Position numbers and translations under genes: made by a program. From a virus, in IMG/VR virus record IMGVR_UViG_3300027771_000059, positions 1 to 32,011 of that record: a stretch of DNA of 32,011 bases; one strand, given 5' to 3'. Each line of letters opens with the position of its first letter. Position 1 is the stretch's first letter. This document shows positions 7,622 to 14,783 of the stretch, in pieces. The notes under the pieces are model-generated. The model worked only from the letters and a program-made list of their open reading frames with translations, searched no databases and was not told the DNA's origin.

Positions 7622-8665
7622 CGATTTAGAGCAAAATTTAATCCAAAAAGGAAGGGGGTGTACGCAGTCTCTTTAGTTGATGAGCCTGCAATGGAGGGTG
7701 ATTTTATACAGTTTTCTAAAAAAGAAGATGTTGTAGAATTTGCCGTTATAGACGAGGGTAGTCACAGGATTATGGGGCTTATCTTAGAGCCTAATAAAAA
7801 CATATTAAGATATGACGCTGTTAATAAAGAACCTTACGAGGTTTTCTTTACAGAACAAGACGTTAAAGATGTTGCTTATAATTTCCAAAAACAAGGGCAT
7901 CAAAACAATTCAACAAAACAACATGACGGCAGACTTATAAAAGACGTGTCTTTCGTTGAAACTTGGATAGTTGAAAACCCTAAAGTGGATAAGTCTACAA
8001 ATTACGGATTTGAATACCCAAAAGGATCATGGGTTGGTGTAATGGAGGTTAAAAATAAAGAAATTGTAAACGATATTAAGTTAGGTAGATACAAAGGGTT
8101 TAGCATTGACGCTATAATGGAGTTTGAACAAGTTAATTTAAAAAAGGTAAATATGAGTGAAATTAAAGAGGATAGTATTTTAGACGCTATTAAAAAAGGC
8201 TTCGCGCAATTGGCAGAAAATCCATTTGCAAAGAAGAAAGATGAAAAGGATATGACTCCCGAAGAAATCGAAAAGGCTAAAAAATTAGCTGAAAAGTTGA
8301 AAGCCGAAAAGGACGGTAAGAAAAAAGAAGACGAAGAAGAAAAAGTTAAAATGGCTAAAATTGAGGCTGATAAATTAGCGCTAGAGGCTGTCAAAGAAGC
8401 TGCTAAGATTGAGTTTAATTCTGAGGACTTCATTAAGTCTATGATTTCAGAGCTTAAAACTATTTTAGAGCCTACAGAAGTAGCACTTGCAAAATTAGAA
8501 AAAGATGTTTTAGAGTTTAAAGCGGAAAACGAAACTTTAAAGTCTGAGAATTTAGAATTAAGCAAATTACCAGCTACTAAGTCTATTGGTAGAGTTCACT
8601 TAAATAAAAACACAAAAGAAACTTCTTACCAGAGATTTAGAAGACATAACAAACAATTTAATTAA
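7616..8665 (+). CDS. Prohead protease, XkdF-like (peptidase S78_2), with scaffold-like C-terminus
   Basis: A 349-residue protein. Residues 1-175 match the XkdF-like phage serine protease pattern: RYDAVNKEPYEVFF, then a histidine in KQHDGR (H103), VETWIVENPKVDKS with E115, YPKGSWVG, and a serine in YKGFSID (S163). H103 and S163 are the likely catalytic pair. Residues about 180-330 are a Lys/Glu-rich coiled coil like a capsid scaffold, so one gene probably provides both the maturation protease and the scaffold that it digests. It lies 9 bp before the major capsid gene, the usual place. The start is the ATG in TAATAATGAAG; no earlier in-frame ATG is present. Confidence 0.85.
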   Translation: MKRFRAKFNPKRKGVYAVSLVDEPAMEGDFIQFSKKEDVVEFAVIDEGSHRIMGLILEPNKNILRYDAVNKEPYEVFFTEQDVKDVAYNFQKQGHQNNSTKQHDGRLIKDVSFVETWIVENPKVDKSTNYGFEYPKGSWVGVMEVKNKEIVNDIKLGRYKGFSIDAIMEFEQVNLKKVNMSEIKEDSILDAIKKGFAQLAENPFAKKKDEKDMTPEEIEKAKKLAEKLKAEKDGKKKEDEEEKVKMAKIEADKLALEAVKEAAKIEFNSEDFIKSMISELKTILEPTEVALAKLEKDVLEFKAENETLKSENLELSKLPATKSIGRVHLNKNTKETSYQRFRRHNKQFN

Positions 8666-8674
8666 TTAATATAT

Positions 8675-9679
8675 ATGAGTGGAATTACTTACACAGGGGC
8701 ACAAATCCCTACAGATTTTAAAGAAGAAATAATTGCAGAGATTCTTTTCAAAAATGATACTGTCGAAAAAGGATTAGTTTCTTTTGAAACAGGTATTAAA
8801 GCAGGAAGGGTTATTACTGAAAACATTAACGCTGTTGAAATGCAAGCTTGGAATGTGAACCCAGCAGGATCAGAAGCAGGAGAAATCGGATTAGAAGACA
8901 CTGTTGTAACACCTATCAAAGTTGAATTTATTGATAAGTTTACGCCAGACGATTTAAGGTCTACACGTTTCAATAGAGATATGAAGGACGGTGCAATCAA
9001 TGATATATCTGATGATTTTAACAGACTTGTTTTAAATGGTGTTGCTCCTTTAATTTCTTTAGATGCAGAGGCAAAGTTTTGGAGTGGCTCAACAGCAGCA
9101 ACAAAGACAGCGGTTGCAGCATTAACAGCAGGTACGGCACAAACCGCAGTAGGCGCAAAAGAAAAAACTTTAGTAAACGCAATGTCGACTACTTTGTTTG
9201 ATTCTTTAACTACTAAGATGATCTATAATAAGGCAGCAGTTGGAAAAAGAGTTAAGGTTTTAGGGGCTGTTTTATCAGTTTCTAATATTGCAACAGAGAT
9301 GGGCAAAGTTTATGACGCTATCCCTGACGCTGTTTTAGCAAGTGCAGATAAGCCATTGATTTACGCACCTAGAAACGTAAAGAAATTAATAAACAACTTT
9401 AATTTAGCACAAACTTATAGAGATACTTTTACGGTTGATTTAGCAACAGGTAAATATTTTTACTTAGATGTAGAAATCGTTTTTGTTCCATTAGCTTTAA
9501 ACGTTATCATTGCAGGTGTACCAGCTAACTTCATGTGGTGTACAGACTTATTAGACGATTACGCAAATATTAATATCGCTCCTTACCCAGCACCTAGGAA
9601 AGATTATTTTTATGATGTAATTTTTACGATTTTCGCACACGTTGTAAATCAGAAATTTAACGTTTTATACGTAGGATAG
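8675..9679 (+). CDS. Major capsid protein
   Basis: A 334-residue protein directly after the protease/scaffold gene. It has the feel of an HK97-fold capsid protein: a polar N-arm, an early segment (residues 40-60, GIKAGRVITENINAVEMQAW), an Ala/Thr-rich middle that could be the A-domain insertion, and a C-terminal strand-rich end (NQKFNVLYVG). No separate cleavage site can be read with certainty. A hairpin with a long T-run begins 20 bp after the stop and may reduce expression of the gene downstream, as expected when capsid protein must be in excess. The call rests on gene order and general composition more than on a signature motif. Confidence 0.75.
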   Translation: MSGITYTGAQIPTDFKEEIIAEILFKNDTVEKGLVSFETGIKAGRVITENINAVEMQAWNVNPAGSEAGEIGLEDTVVTPIKVEFIDKFTPDDLRSTRFNRDMKDGAINDISDDFNRLVLNGVAPLISLDAEAKFWSGSTAATKTAVAALTAGTAQTAVGAKEKTLVNAMSTTLFDSLTTKMIYNKAAVGKRVKVLGAVLSVSNIATEMGKVYDAIPDAVLASADKPLIYAPRNVKKLINNFNLAQTYRDTFTVDLATGKYFYLDVEIVFVPLALNVIIAGVPANFMWCTDLLDDYANINIAPYPAPRKDYFYDVIFTIFAHVVNQKFNVLYVG

Positions 9680-9698
9680 TAATAAATAAATAATAATT

Positions 9699-9734
9699 AA
9701 AAAAGGGTATCGGTTCGCCTTTACCCTTTTTTTT
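9699..9734 (+). terminator. Intrinsic terminator/attenuator between capsid and the next structural gene
   Basis: Stem AAAAAAGGGTA (9699-9709) with its complement (9722-9732), a 12-nt loop and a T-run of 8. The next gene starts only 13 bp further on with no promoter in between, so read-through must supply it. This would lower downstream expression relative to capsid. Confidence 0.8.
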
Positions 9735-9746
9735 ATAAAAAAAAAT

Positions 9747-10259
9747 ATGGCAGATATAGCAGCAGGAAGGTTAAGAACAGATGACAATTTACAAGGGGGT
9801 GTTGAGGAAATTTATTTCTTTAATTACGTAGCAGGCGCATTCACCGTTACGGCAAATGTAGCAACAGCGATAGACTCAGGCTTAACAGCAGTCTACAAGT
9901 ACGAAATTCAAGGAGACGGTAACACGTTTACAGAATCTAACGTAGTAGATAAAAAGACAGGAACAAGTGTAAACACGCAGACATTAGTGGCGCAATTAAA
10001 ACAAGTTAACTCTGCAACAAACGTAGAATTAGATAAGTTATTGCAAGGTAGAAACTCAGCAGTCTACAAAGATTCTAACGATCAGTACCGTTGGATTGCT
10101 TTAAAAGGGTTTAATGTTACATCGACAGGTGAATTAGTAACAGGTGGAGCAAAAGCAGATTTTAACGGTTATAACGTGACACTAGTAGCAGAGCAAAAGG
10201 GATATTCTCCAAGTTTGGACGCTTCGACAGTGACCGCATTACTAGCATTAGTAGCATAA
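9747..10259 (+). CDS. Virion structural protein (170 aa), paralogue of the protein at 14783
   Basis: An Ala/Thr/Val-rich protein without membrane or signal segments. It shares a frame of motifs with the 177-residue protein at 14783-15316: an N-terminal QGG(V/S)E followed by an aromatic strand, a central Lys-Asp-(Ser/Asn) Asp/Gly-Gln/Asn stretch, and a C-terminal TGG..ADFNGYN. The shared ends suggest one fold duplicated. Size, position after the capsid gene and beta-rich composition fit a capsid decoration, head-completion or tail-tube protein; I cannot choose. It is expressed only through the upstream attenuator, and a strong bidirectional terminator follows. Confidence 0.65.
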   Translation: MADIAAGRLRTDDNLQGGVEEIYFFNYVAGAFTVTANVATAIDSGLTAVYKYEIQGDGNTFTESNVVDKKTGTSVNTQTLVAQLKQVNSATNVELDKLLQGRNSAVYKDSNDQYRWIALKGFNVTSTGELVTGGAKADFNGYNVTLVAEQKGYSPSLDASTVTALLALVA

Positions 10260-10274
10260 TTTAACAGTACTTTT

Positions 10275-10308
10275 AAAAACCCTTAGCATTAATTTGCTAG
10301 GGGTTTTT
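10275..10308. terminator. Bidirectional terminator closing the capsid operon and the cassette array
   Basis: A 14-bp stem (10275-10288 with 10295-10308; one T-G wobble) with 6-nt loop TTAATT. AAAAACCC on one arm and GGGGTTTTT on the other give a T-run on either strand, so it can stop the late operon from the left and the minus-strand cassette genes from the right. Confidence 0.85.
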
Positions 10309-10311
10309 CTA

Positions 10312-10359
10312 TAACTTAATATAAAAAGCATTAAAACGGTTTTTATACCTTTGTTAGGC
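10312..10359 (-). repeat. attC-like hairpin 1 (after the 72-aa gene)
   Basis: TAAC (10312-10315) pairs with GTTA (10353-10356); TATAAAAA (10320-10327) pairs with TTTTTATA (10340-10347). Minus strand: TAAC, 4 nt, GTATAA ... TTATAT, 3 nt, GTTA. The outer box extends to GTTAGGC (10353-10359), a full match to the attC R-box consensus. Very similar to the site at 20127-20171. Confidence 0.6.
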
Positions 10360-10667
10360 ACAACTAATAAAAAAGCCGCCAATATTGTGGGATTCTCATC
10401 ATGCTGTTCTAAAATAAATTCTTTCTATAAAATTTAAATCATTTTTTAATTTATTTTTTAACTGTTTTATTTCGTAAAAAATTGATGCATCATTTCCTGT
10501 ACAAAAAATATTATCTCGATTGTTAACGCTATTTAAAGAAATTTTACTTTCAAGTTTTTTTACTTTTTCAGAATGATCTTTAATAATTAATCTTCTTTCT
10601 TCGTGTATTGTTTTCATAATTTAAGGGTTTGGCGTTCGCCACGGCTTTTTTATTAGCAGTGCCTAAC
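10353..10667. repeat. 26-bp inverted repeat flanking the 72-aa gene
   Basis: The left copy at 10353-10378 and the right copy at 10642-10667 are inverted and match at 24 of 26 positions. Each begins at its outer end with GTTAGGCAC and ends at the inside with AAAAAAGCCG. The unit is 315 bp and contains only the 72-residue gene. The outer 7 bp of each copy are also the R boxes of attC-like sites 1 and 6. A 12-bp palindrome TGGCGTTCGCCA (10630-10641) adjoins the right copy. Confidence 0.8.
10399..10617 (-). CDS. Small cassette gene, helical protein (72 aa)
   Basis: The 72-residue product is basic and probably one long helix or coiled coil: an N-terminal KTIHEERRLIIKDHSEKVKKLE, then a second charged helix (YEIKQLKNKLKNDL). 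Residues cover the whole ORF from ATG in AAATTATG to a TGA. Function unknown; small helical proteins of this kind can be antirepressors, DNA-binding or inhibitor proteins, but no family is recognised. It is the only gene between two attC-like sites and inside a 26-bp inverted repeat, so it looks like a self-contained cassette. No promoter of its own is visible. Confidence 0.6.
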   Translation of the reverse strand: MKTIHEERRLIIKDHSEKVKKLESKISLNSVNNRDNIFCTGNDASIFYEIKQLKNKLKNDLNFIERIYFRTA

Positions 10668-10789
10668 AAAATATAAAACTAATTGCTAGTTACTAATTAT
10701 TAAAGTTGGTTATATCATTCATTAAGTGTATTAATAGTTATTAATGCTTGGTTATTCATACAAGCAACAATTTTTATACCCTCAAGTTA
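10664..10789 (-). repeat. attC-like hairpin 6 (long form)
   Basis: TAAC (10664-10667) with GTTA (10786-10789); TATAAAA (10672-10678) with TTTTATA (10772-10778); ATTG (10682-10685) with CAAT (10768-10771). Minus strand: TAAC, 6 nt, GTATAA ... TTATAT, 3 nt, GTTAGGC. At 126 bp it has the same size and spacer as the sites at 12005 and 20765. Confidence 0.5.
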
Positions 10790-10891
10790 TAATTAATGTT
10801 TGTTTTAAGCATAGTTAATATATGTTTTTGCATATAATATTGGTTATTACCATCATTTTATATGTATAAGCATACAAAAAAAAACTAATAA
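10790..10891. other. AT-rich gap inside the cassette array
   Basis: About 100 bp between two attC-like sites with no ORF on either strand. It could be the remnant of a lost cassette. Nothing else is seen. Confidence 0.4.
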
Positions 10892-10939
10892 TAACAACGT
10901 ATAAAGTGCATTGAAACGCACCTTATACAATGCGTTAGC
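10892..10939 (-). repeat. attC-like hairpin 2 (after the adenine methyltransferase)
   Basis: TAAC (10892-10895) with GTTA (10934-10937); GTATAA (10899-10904) with TTATAC (10923-10928); GTGC (10906-10909) with GCAC (10918-10921), separated by a single A/C mismatch. Spacers are 3 and 5 nt. The stop codon of the methyltransferase gene is the TAA of the TAAC box, as is common where cassette genes end in their attC site. Confidence 0.65.
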
Positions 10940-11663
10940 CACAATACACAAATAGCTTCTCGGTACTTAATTTATTGCCTCCGCTTTTTCCGTTTGCACT
11001 TAAGCTACTTTTAGTTTCTTTTTCCCAAACACATTTAAAGTCTTCAGGTGCTTTATACTCACTTACAAATACTTTATGTCCTTGCTTTGTTTTTAATCTT
11101 ACCCATTCCCAAAACTCAATATGGTTAAACTCTTCCCTATCGTTATAACTTGTTGTTCCTTTGTATGGTGGGTCACAATAAATTAAACTATTGTCGGGTA
11201 TTTCTAAGTCATTATATTTTAAGTTGCTAAACTCAACACCGTTTAACTTTGGTACTTGTTTCAATATATTTCTCAACGCTTCTGCTTGGTAGTTTCTTTT
11301 TACTCCTGTTTTAGTATTAACCACACCAGCGCAGCCACCGTTAAAATAATCACCACTAAAAGAGCATCCAAAACCTACCCAACCTAAGTAATCGCTTTTA
11401 TAATCACTTTTGTTATCTCTTATTTTTTTGTAATCATCTTTAGTTATAAAAAAGTCAGGCTTAAACCCCTTGTAAACAAAACTTTTCCACATCTCTATTA
11501 ATTCAAAATGCAAATCGTTTGCAAGTCTTTTACCCGTCACTTTATCAATCATATTCATACCACCTGCAAAAGGTTCAATGTACCATTGCTCAGGTGTTCT
11601 ATCTTTTAATATTATAGGTAACAATTCTTTTGCAAACCTATTTTTACTTCCTATGTATTTCAT
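10935..11663 (-). CDS. DNA adenine methyltransferase, D12 class (Dam-like), in a cassette
   Basis: A 242-residue enzyme expected to methylate adenine N6 using SAM. The N-terminal KYIGSKNR corresponds to the FxGxK start of the D12 family, motif I is EPFAGGMNM (residues 30-38), and catalytic motif IV is CDPPYKGTTSY with DPPY at 164-167, giving alpha-class order. Length is normal for Dam-type enzymes. No restriction partner is encoded, so protection against host restriction or epigenetic signalling is likely; specificity (GATC or other) cannot be read. It runs against the phage late genes, ends within an attC-like site, follows another such site, and has no promoter of its own: all signs of a cassette acquired separately from the phage backbone. 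Confidence 0.92.
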   Translation of the reverse strand: MKYIGSKNRFAKELLPIILKDRTPEQWYIEPFAGGMNMIDKVTGKRLANDLHFELIEMWKSFVYKGFKPDFFITKDDYKKIRDNKSDYKSDYLGWVGFGCSFSGDYFNGGCAGVVNTKTGVKRNYQAEALRNILKQVPKLNGVEFSNLKYNDLEIPDNSLIYCDPPYKGTTSYNDREEFNHIEFWEWVRLKTKQGHKVFVSEYKAPEDFKCVWEKETKSSLSANGKSGGNKLSTEKLFVYCG

Positions 11664-11697
11664 AATATATTTATTTTAATTCGTTAATAGTACTGTG

Positions 11698-11749
11698 GCT
11701 AACAATGTATATAAGCCATAAAAAAACGGCTCATATACTAACCGTTAGC
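11698..11749 (-). repeat. attC-like hairpin 3 (best formed)
   Basis: GCTAAC (11698-11703) with GTTAGC (11744-11749), GTATAT (11707-11712) with ATATAC (11733-11738), AGCC (11714-11717) with GGCT (11728-11731). Spacers are 3 and 5 nt, with one unpaired base on each side between the inner boxes and a 10-nt loop. This is the attC plan of two paired box sets with asymmetric spacers. Confidence 0.7.
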
Positions 11750-11754
11750 ATTAA

Positions 11755-11991
11755 TTATCCCATCCAATGTTCGCCAAAAGTATGTCCATCATAAGTTGAA
11801 GGTTCACTATATTTTTGGTTACTTGACTTAAAGTCATCCCATTCTCGCCAACCCTTACCGTATTTTAAATTTATTTCTTGTCTTGCGGTTTCTACAGCAA
11901 CATTTTCTTTTTTTTTAGAAGTACATACTTTTAACTTTTGCTTAATTAAAATAGCGAGTTCTTTTCTTATTGCTTTTGTGCTTTTTTCCAT
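11755..11991 (-). CDS. Cassette gene, small basic protein (78 aa)
   Basis: The product starts with a Lys-rich helix (MEKSTKAIRKELAILIKQKL) and ends in a Trp- and Gly-containing tail (KYGKGWREWDDFKSSNQKYS... EHWMG). No known domain is recognised. The ATG follows closely after the GTTAGAATTAG end of an attC-like site, and the TAA lies a few bases before the next site, so the gene fills one cassette almost exactly. It would be the first gene read from the TAnnTTTG promoter at 12131-12161. Confidence 0.6.
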   Translation of the reverse strand: MEKSTKAIRKELAILIKQKLKVCTSKKKENVAVETARQEINLKYGKGWREWDDFKSSNQKYSEPSTYDGHTFGEHWMG

Positions 11992-12004
11992 AATTAACTA
12001 ATTC

Positions 12005-12126
12005 TAACAATGTATAAAAAACACACTTTGTCAGTCTTTATTTAAAGGTTATTACTATTTATTTACTTTGTGTTTAATAAAATATTTTCGCTTCTTAAAA
12101 CGTGCGTTGTTTATACTTAGCAGTTA
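12005..12126 (-). repeat. attC-like hairpin 5 (long form, head of the array)
   Basis: TAAC (12005-12008) with GTTA (12123-12126); GTATAAA (12012-12018) with TTTATAC (12110-12116); AAC (12020-12022) with GTT (12106-12108); CAC (12024-12026) with GTG (12102-12104). Spacers are 3 and 6 nt. Total 122 bp. The predicted start of transcription from the adjoining minus promoter falls at its outer edge. Confidence 0.6.
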
Positions 12127-12130
12127 ATCA

Positions 12131-12161
12131 CAAAGATAAAATAAATAAGTAACAAATACAA
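12131..12161 (-). promoter_or_regulatory. Host-type promoter for the cassette array
   Basis: Minus strand TATCTTTG (12131-12138) matches TAnnTTTG exactly. A TTTTG whose TTG is 12159-12161 lies 20 bp upstream. It points into the cassette array in the way the Pc promoter of an integron does, and overlaps the plus-strand late element. Confidence 0.65.
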
Positions 12162-12188
12162 AATTTTTTAGTTATATTATTAATGAAG
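12149..12188 (+). promoter_or_regulatory. Candidate late promoter element, copy 2
   Basis: Matches 7582-7621 at 32 of 40 positions without gaps (shared blocks GTAACAA, CAA, TTTAGTTATA, TAATGAAG). It precedes the portal operon. As at the first copy, a minus-strand TAnnTTTG box lies 10-12 bp to its left. Confidence 0.55.
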
Positions 12189-12488
12189 ATATTGTTACCG
12201 TCGGCAACTAGCCACACTATACCAATGAAGCCACGTATAAACGTTACAGACGTCTTAAGTGTGGTTATTAAAAACGAGGCTAAAGGCACGGTTACAACAG
12301 TTGTACCTACCTATACTTTATCTCACGGTATAATGTTACTAACTTTTACATTGGTAGGTTTAGAGGGTGAAACATTTACGGTCAAATTACTACAAGCAAC
12401 CGAAATAGTGTATAGGTGTAAGTTATTCTTTACTGCGCAACCTGCACAAAATTATAAAATTACAAAAAATAAATATATTTATGCCTAA
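12183..12488 (+). CDS. Small virion-associated protein (101 aa)
   Basis: A beta-rich 101-residue protein whose second half reads as a small domain (LVGLEGETFTVKLL, EIVYRCKLFFT) and ends KITKNKYIYA. I associate this C-terminus with small structural genes of Bacteroidota phages, without a named family. It starts at the ATG within the late element and overlaps the portal gene by 8 bp, so it is the first gene of the portal operon and is translated with it. A head-completion role is a guess from position. Confidence 0.6.
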   Translation: MKILLPSATSHTIPMKPRINVTDVLSVVIKNEAKGTVTTVVPTYTLSHGIMLLTFTLVGLEGETFTVKLLQATEIVYRCKLFFTAQPAQNYKITKNKYIYA

Positions 12489-14289
12489 GAACAATACATC
12501 TGATGTAAGGTACGTAAATTTTAATAAGTATACGCACTTACCTATTTTAGAGAACACGCCTAGAAACTGGGTAATGAATGGAAGAGATAACGGTAATTAT
12601 AAATACGTTATAGATAGATATAATGGAAGCACAACAAATAAGGCTATTAACAACGCCTATATTGATTTAGCTTATGGAAGGGGTTTAGGTATTCACGACC
12701 AAGAAGACGACAGCGCAGAGTTAAAAGGGTTCTTAGAAATAATGTCTAAAAATAATTTGCGAAATGTTTTGGCAGACAATCAAATTTTAGGGGCTTTTTG
12801 TGTTCAGATACACAGGCAAAACGGCAGTAAAAACAAACTTGCTAAAATTGAACACATTACAAAATCAAATGTAATACCCAGTGTAAAAGATGATGAAGGA
12901 CTTATAAAATCTTACTGGTATTCAGAAGATTGGACTAAGAAAGGGCAAGCAAAATATAAACCTGTTGAATATCCTGCGTTTGGATATGCTGAAGATTTCG
13001 ATTATGAACTACCTGAAATTTACGTCGGAAAACCTTACCAAATTGGTCAAGAATATTTTGAAAAGCCTGATTATGATGCAGCTTTACAGTACGCACAAAT
13101 TGAAGAAGAACTAAGCAACTATTACATATCTCACATTTTAAACGGATTATCTTTTGGATCAATTGTAAACATTCCTAATTCTAAATGGTGGACGGATGCT
13201 GAGAAGGACGAGTTTATTAAAAGTTCTGAAAAGAGCCTCACGGGGAGTTCAAACGCTGGGCAAAAAGCCTATAATTTTATGGGAACAGACTCCCAACCAA
13301 CGACCATTACAAATGTAGAAAACAGCACCGCACACAAACAATGGGACTTCCTAGTTAAAGAGGCGTCAAATAAAATTCTTTCGGCTCACAAATGTATGTC
13401 ACCCGCACTAGTTGGTTTAAGTTCTTCTACTGGTTTTTCCTCGGTTGCTGATGAAATGGATGTTATGGAACAACAATTAATGAAACGGATTATTGCGCCT
13501 AAACAAGATTTTGTTTTGAATGGAATTTCCGAAATTTTAGAGTTCTTTGGGATGTCATTTGATTACTACTTTAGACCACTAACCGAAATCGAAGGAGAAA
13601 AAGAGGAAGAAGAAAAGGTTAATAAAGGGTATGTAGAAGAGGGTGTAAAAGATGATTTAGAATTATCAAAATACGGTGCTTGCAACTGCCAAAAAAAAAA
13701 GTCTGATTTAGACGAATTTATATCATTAGGCGAGGACGAAGATTTAGAAAACTTTAATCTAGTTGATGAAATTGAAGTCGATTACGACGAAGAAAATAAA
13801 ATAGAATTAGCAAGTACAGGAGTTGCAAGACCTAATAGTAAGAGTAAACAAGATGGTGAGGATTTTGTAGTTCGTTATAAGTATGTAGGTAAGTCATCCG
13901 CTAAAATGAACCCTAAAACGGATAGAAATTTTTGTATCAAAATGATGGATGCAAAAAAAATATACAGAAAAGAGGATATTTTACAATTAGAAAATAAAAA
14001 AGTAAACGACACTTACACAAATAAAGATGGTAGGATTGTTGGATGGGGACCAAAAGGATCTGCGACCTATGATATTTGGCTGTATAAAGGCGGTGGAAAT
14101 TGTCACCACAAATGGAATAGAGTAATTTATTTGAAAAAAGGTAAAAACGTTGACGTTAACAGCCCATTAGCAGAACTTATAAGTACGTCAGCAGCAAGAA
14201 GAAAGGGTTATAAATTAAAAACAAATGACACTAAAGTAAGTATAGAGCCTAGAAATATGACAAATAAAGGATTTTTAACAGCAAGATAA
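12481..14289 (+). CDS. Portal protein with extra C-terminal Cys/His domain
   Basis: A 602-residue protein. Residues 1-390 look like a phage portal: an N-terminal wing region, NNLRNVLADNQILGAFCVQI, then a helical stem and clip (SAHKCMSPALVGLSSSTGFSS, followed by DEMDVMEQQLMKRIIAPKQ). Next comes an acidic linker with CNCQKKK, and from about 450 a distinct basic domain containing RNFCIKMMDAKKIYRKEDI, VGWGPKGSATYDIWLYKGGG and NCHHKW (540-545). That last domain recurs in Bacteroidota phage portals as I recall it, and its place corresponds to the MuF-type minor head domain in others; the Cys-His-His group could bind metal. The portal is the gateway for DNA packaging and the head-tail joint. The stop overlaps the next ATG. 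Confidence 0.75.
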   Translation: MPKNNTSDVRYVNFNKYTHLPILENTPRNWVMNGRDNGNYKYVIDRYNGSTTNKAINNAYIDLAYGRGLGIHDQEDDSAELKGFLEIMSKNNLRNVLADNQILGAFCVQIHRQNGSKNKLAKIEHITKSNVIPSVKDDEGLIKSYWYSEDWTKKGQAKYKPVEYPAFGYAEDFDYELPEIYVGKPYQIGQEYFEKPDYDAALQYAQIEEELSNYYISHILNGLSFGSIVNIPNSKWWTDAEKDEFIKSSEKSLTGSSNAGQKAYNFMGTDSQPTTITNVENSTAHKQWDFLVKEASNKILSAHKCMSPALVGLSSSTGFSSVADEMDVMEQQLMKRIIAPKQDFVLNGISEILEFFGMSFDYYFRPLTEIEGEKEEEEKVNKGYVEEGVKDDLELSKYGACNCQKKKSDLDEFISLGEDEDLENFNLVDEIEVDYDEENKIELASTGVARPNSKSKQDGEDFVVRYKYVGKSSAKMNPKTDRNFCIKMMDAKKIYRKEDILQLENKKVNDTYTNKDGRIVGWGPKGSATYDIWLYKGGGNCHHKWNRVIYLKKGKNVDVNSPLAELISTSAARRKGYKLKTNDTKVSIEPRNMTNKGFLTAR

Positions 14290-14783
14290 TGGAAACAGTA
14301 CTATTCGCAAGTCCGCAAGAAATAACCATCTCTACTATAGTAGGGGGAAATGTCGATGTTGACAAATACAATATGCATATTTCAGACACTCAGGTATTCA
14401 CAATTAAACCACTACTAGGTAGTTTACTTTATGATAAAATTGTGGCTGATGTAGTTGCAGATACGTTAACAGGTCTTTATTTGGAGCTGGTAAACAACTA
14501 TGTAAAGCCTATAACAAAATATAAATCTGTTTCGACGTTTGTGGCTCTAAATTCTTACTCACTTAATAACGCTGGCTTATTTAAGAACACACCTAAAGAC
14601 GTACAGGTAGTATCTGACCGAGCAACCGAAAACATTTCAGACCGTTATAGCTCAATGGCGCAGATGTATGTAACAAACTTTTATGCATGGATATCTCTAA
14701 ATAAACTAGAAGAATATAAAGAAGATCAAAACGGAATAAAACCCGTAACGATTAACATTAACAACGGTTGGAGATATAGCTAA
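14289..14783 (+). CDS. Head-tail connector protein, DUF6712-like
   Basis: The 164-residue protein has the layout of DUF6712: an N-terminal segment with one helix set (NVDVDKYNMHISDTQ, then KPLLGSLLYDKI), a long central helix (LYLELVNNYVKPITKYKS), a small-residue loop, and a final helix (MYVTNFYAWISLNKLEEY). Such proteins sit between portal and tail as adaptors. Position between portal and a structural paralogue supports this. ATG overlaps the portal stop by one base, and the stop overlaps the next start by one base. No odd composition. Confidence 0.7.
   Translation: METVLFASPQEITISTIVGGNVDVDKYNMHISDTQVFTIKPLLGSLLYDKIVADVVADTLTGLYLELVNNYVKPITKYKSVSTFVALNSYSLNNAGLFKNTPKDVQVVSDRATENISDRYSSMAQMYVTNFYAWISLNKLEEYKEDQNGIKPVTININNGWRYS

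Larger units (their letters stand above)
10312..12126 (-). mobile_element. Integron-cassette-like array (three genes, five attC-like sites)
   Basis: All genes here run on the minus strand, against the late operons on both sides. In minus order: site (12005-12126), 78-residue gene, site (11700-11747), D12-class adenine methyltransferase, site (10892-10937), about 100 bp without a gene, site (10664-10789), 72-residue gene, site (10312-10356). Every site has outer TAAC/GTTA boxes, inner GTATAA/TTATAC-type boxes, and a 3-nt spacer on one side against 4-6 nt on the other, which is the general plan of attC sites (R''-L''...L'-R'). A TAnnTTTG promoter stands at the head of the array. No integrase gene is in the window. 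Integron origin is inference; the repeated architecture is seen directly. Confidence 0.6.

Noticed and set aside
8002-8565. Long antisense ORF (187 residues) opposite the protease gene
   Set aside because: It mirrors the Lys/Glu-rich scaffold part on the plus strand, giving Ser/Phe-rich low-complexity protein; no promoter or start context supports it.
9699-9734. tRNA-like GGTTCG in the capsid terminator loop
   Set aside because: There is no cloverleaf around it; the stem and T-run explain the sequence as a terminator.
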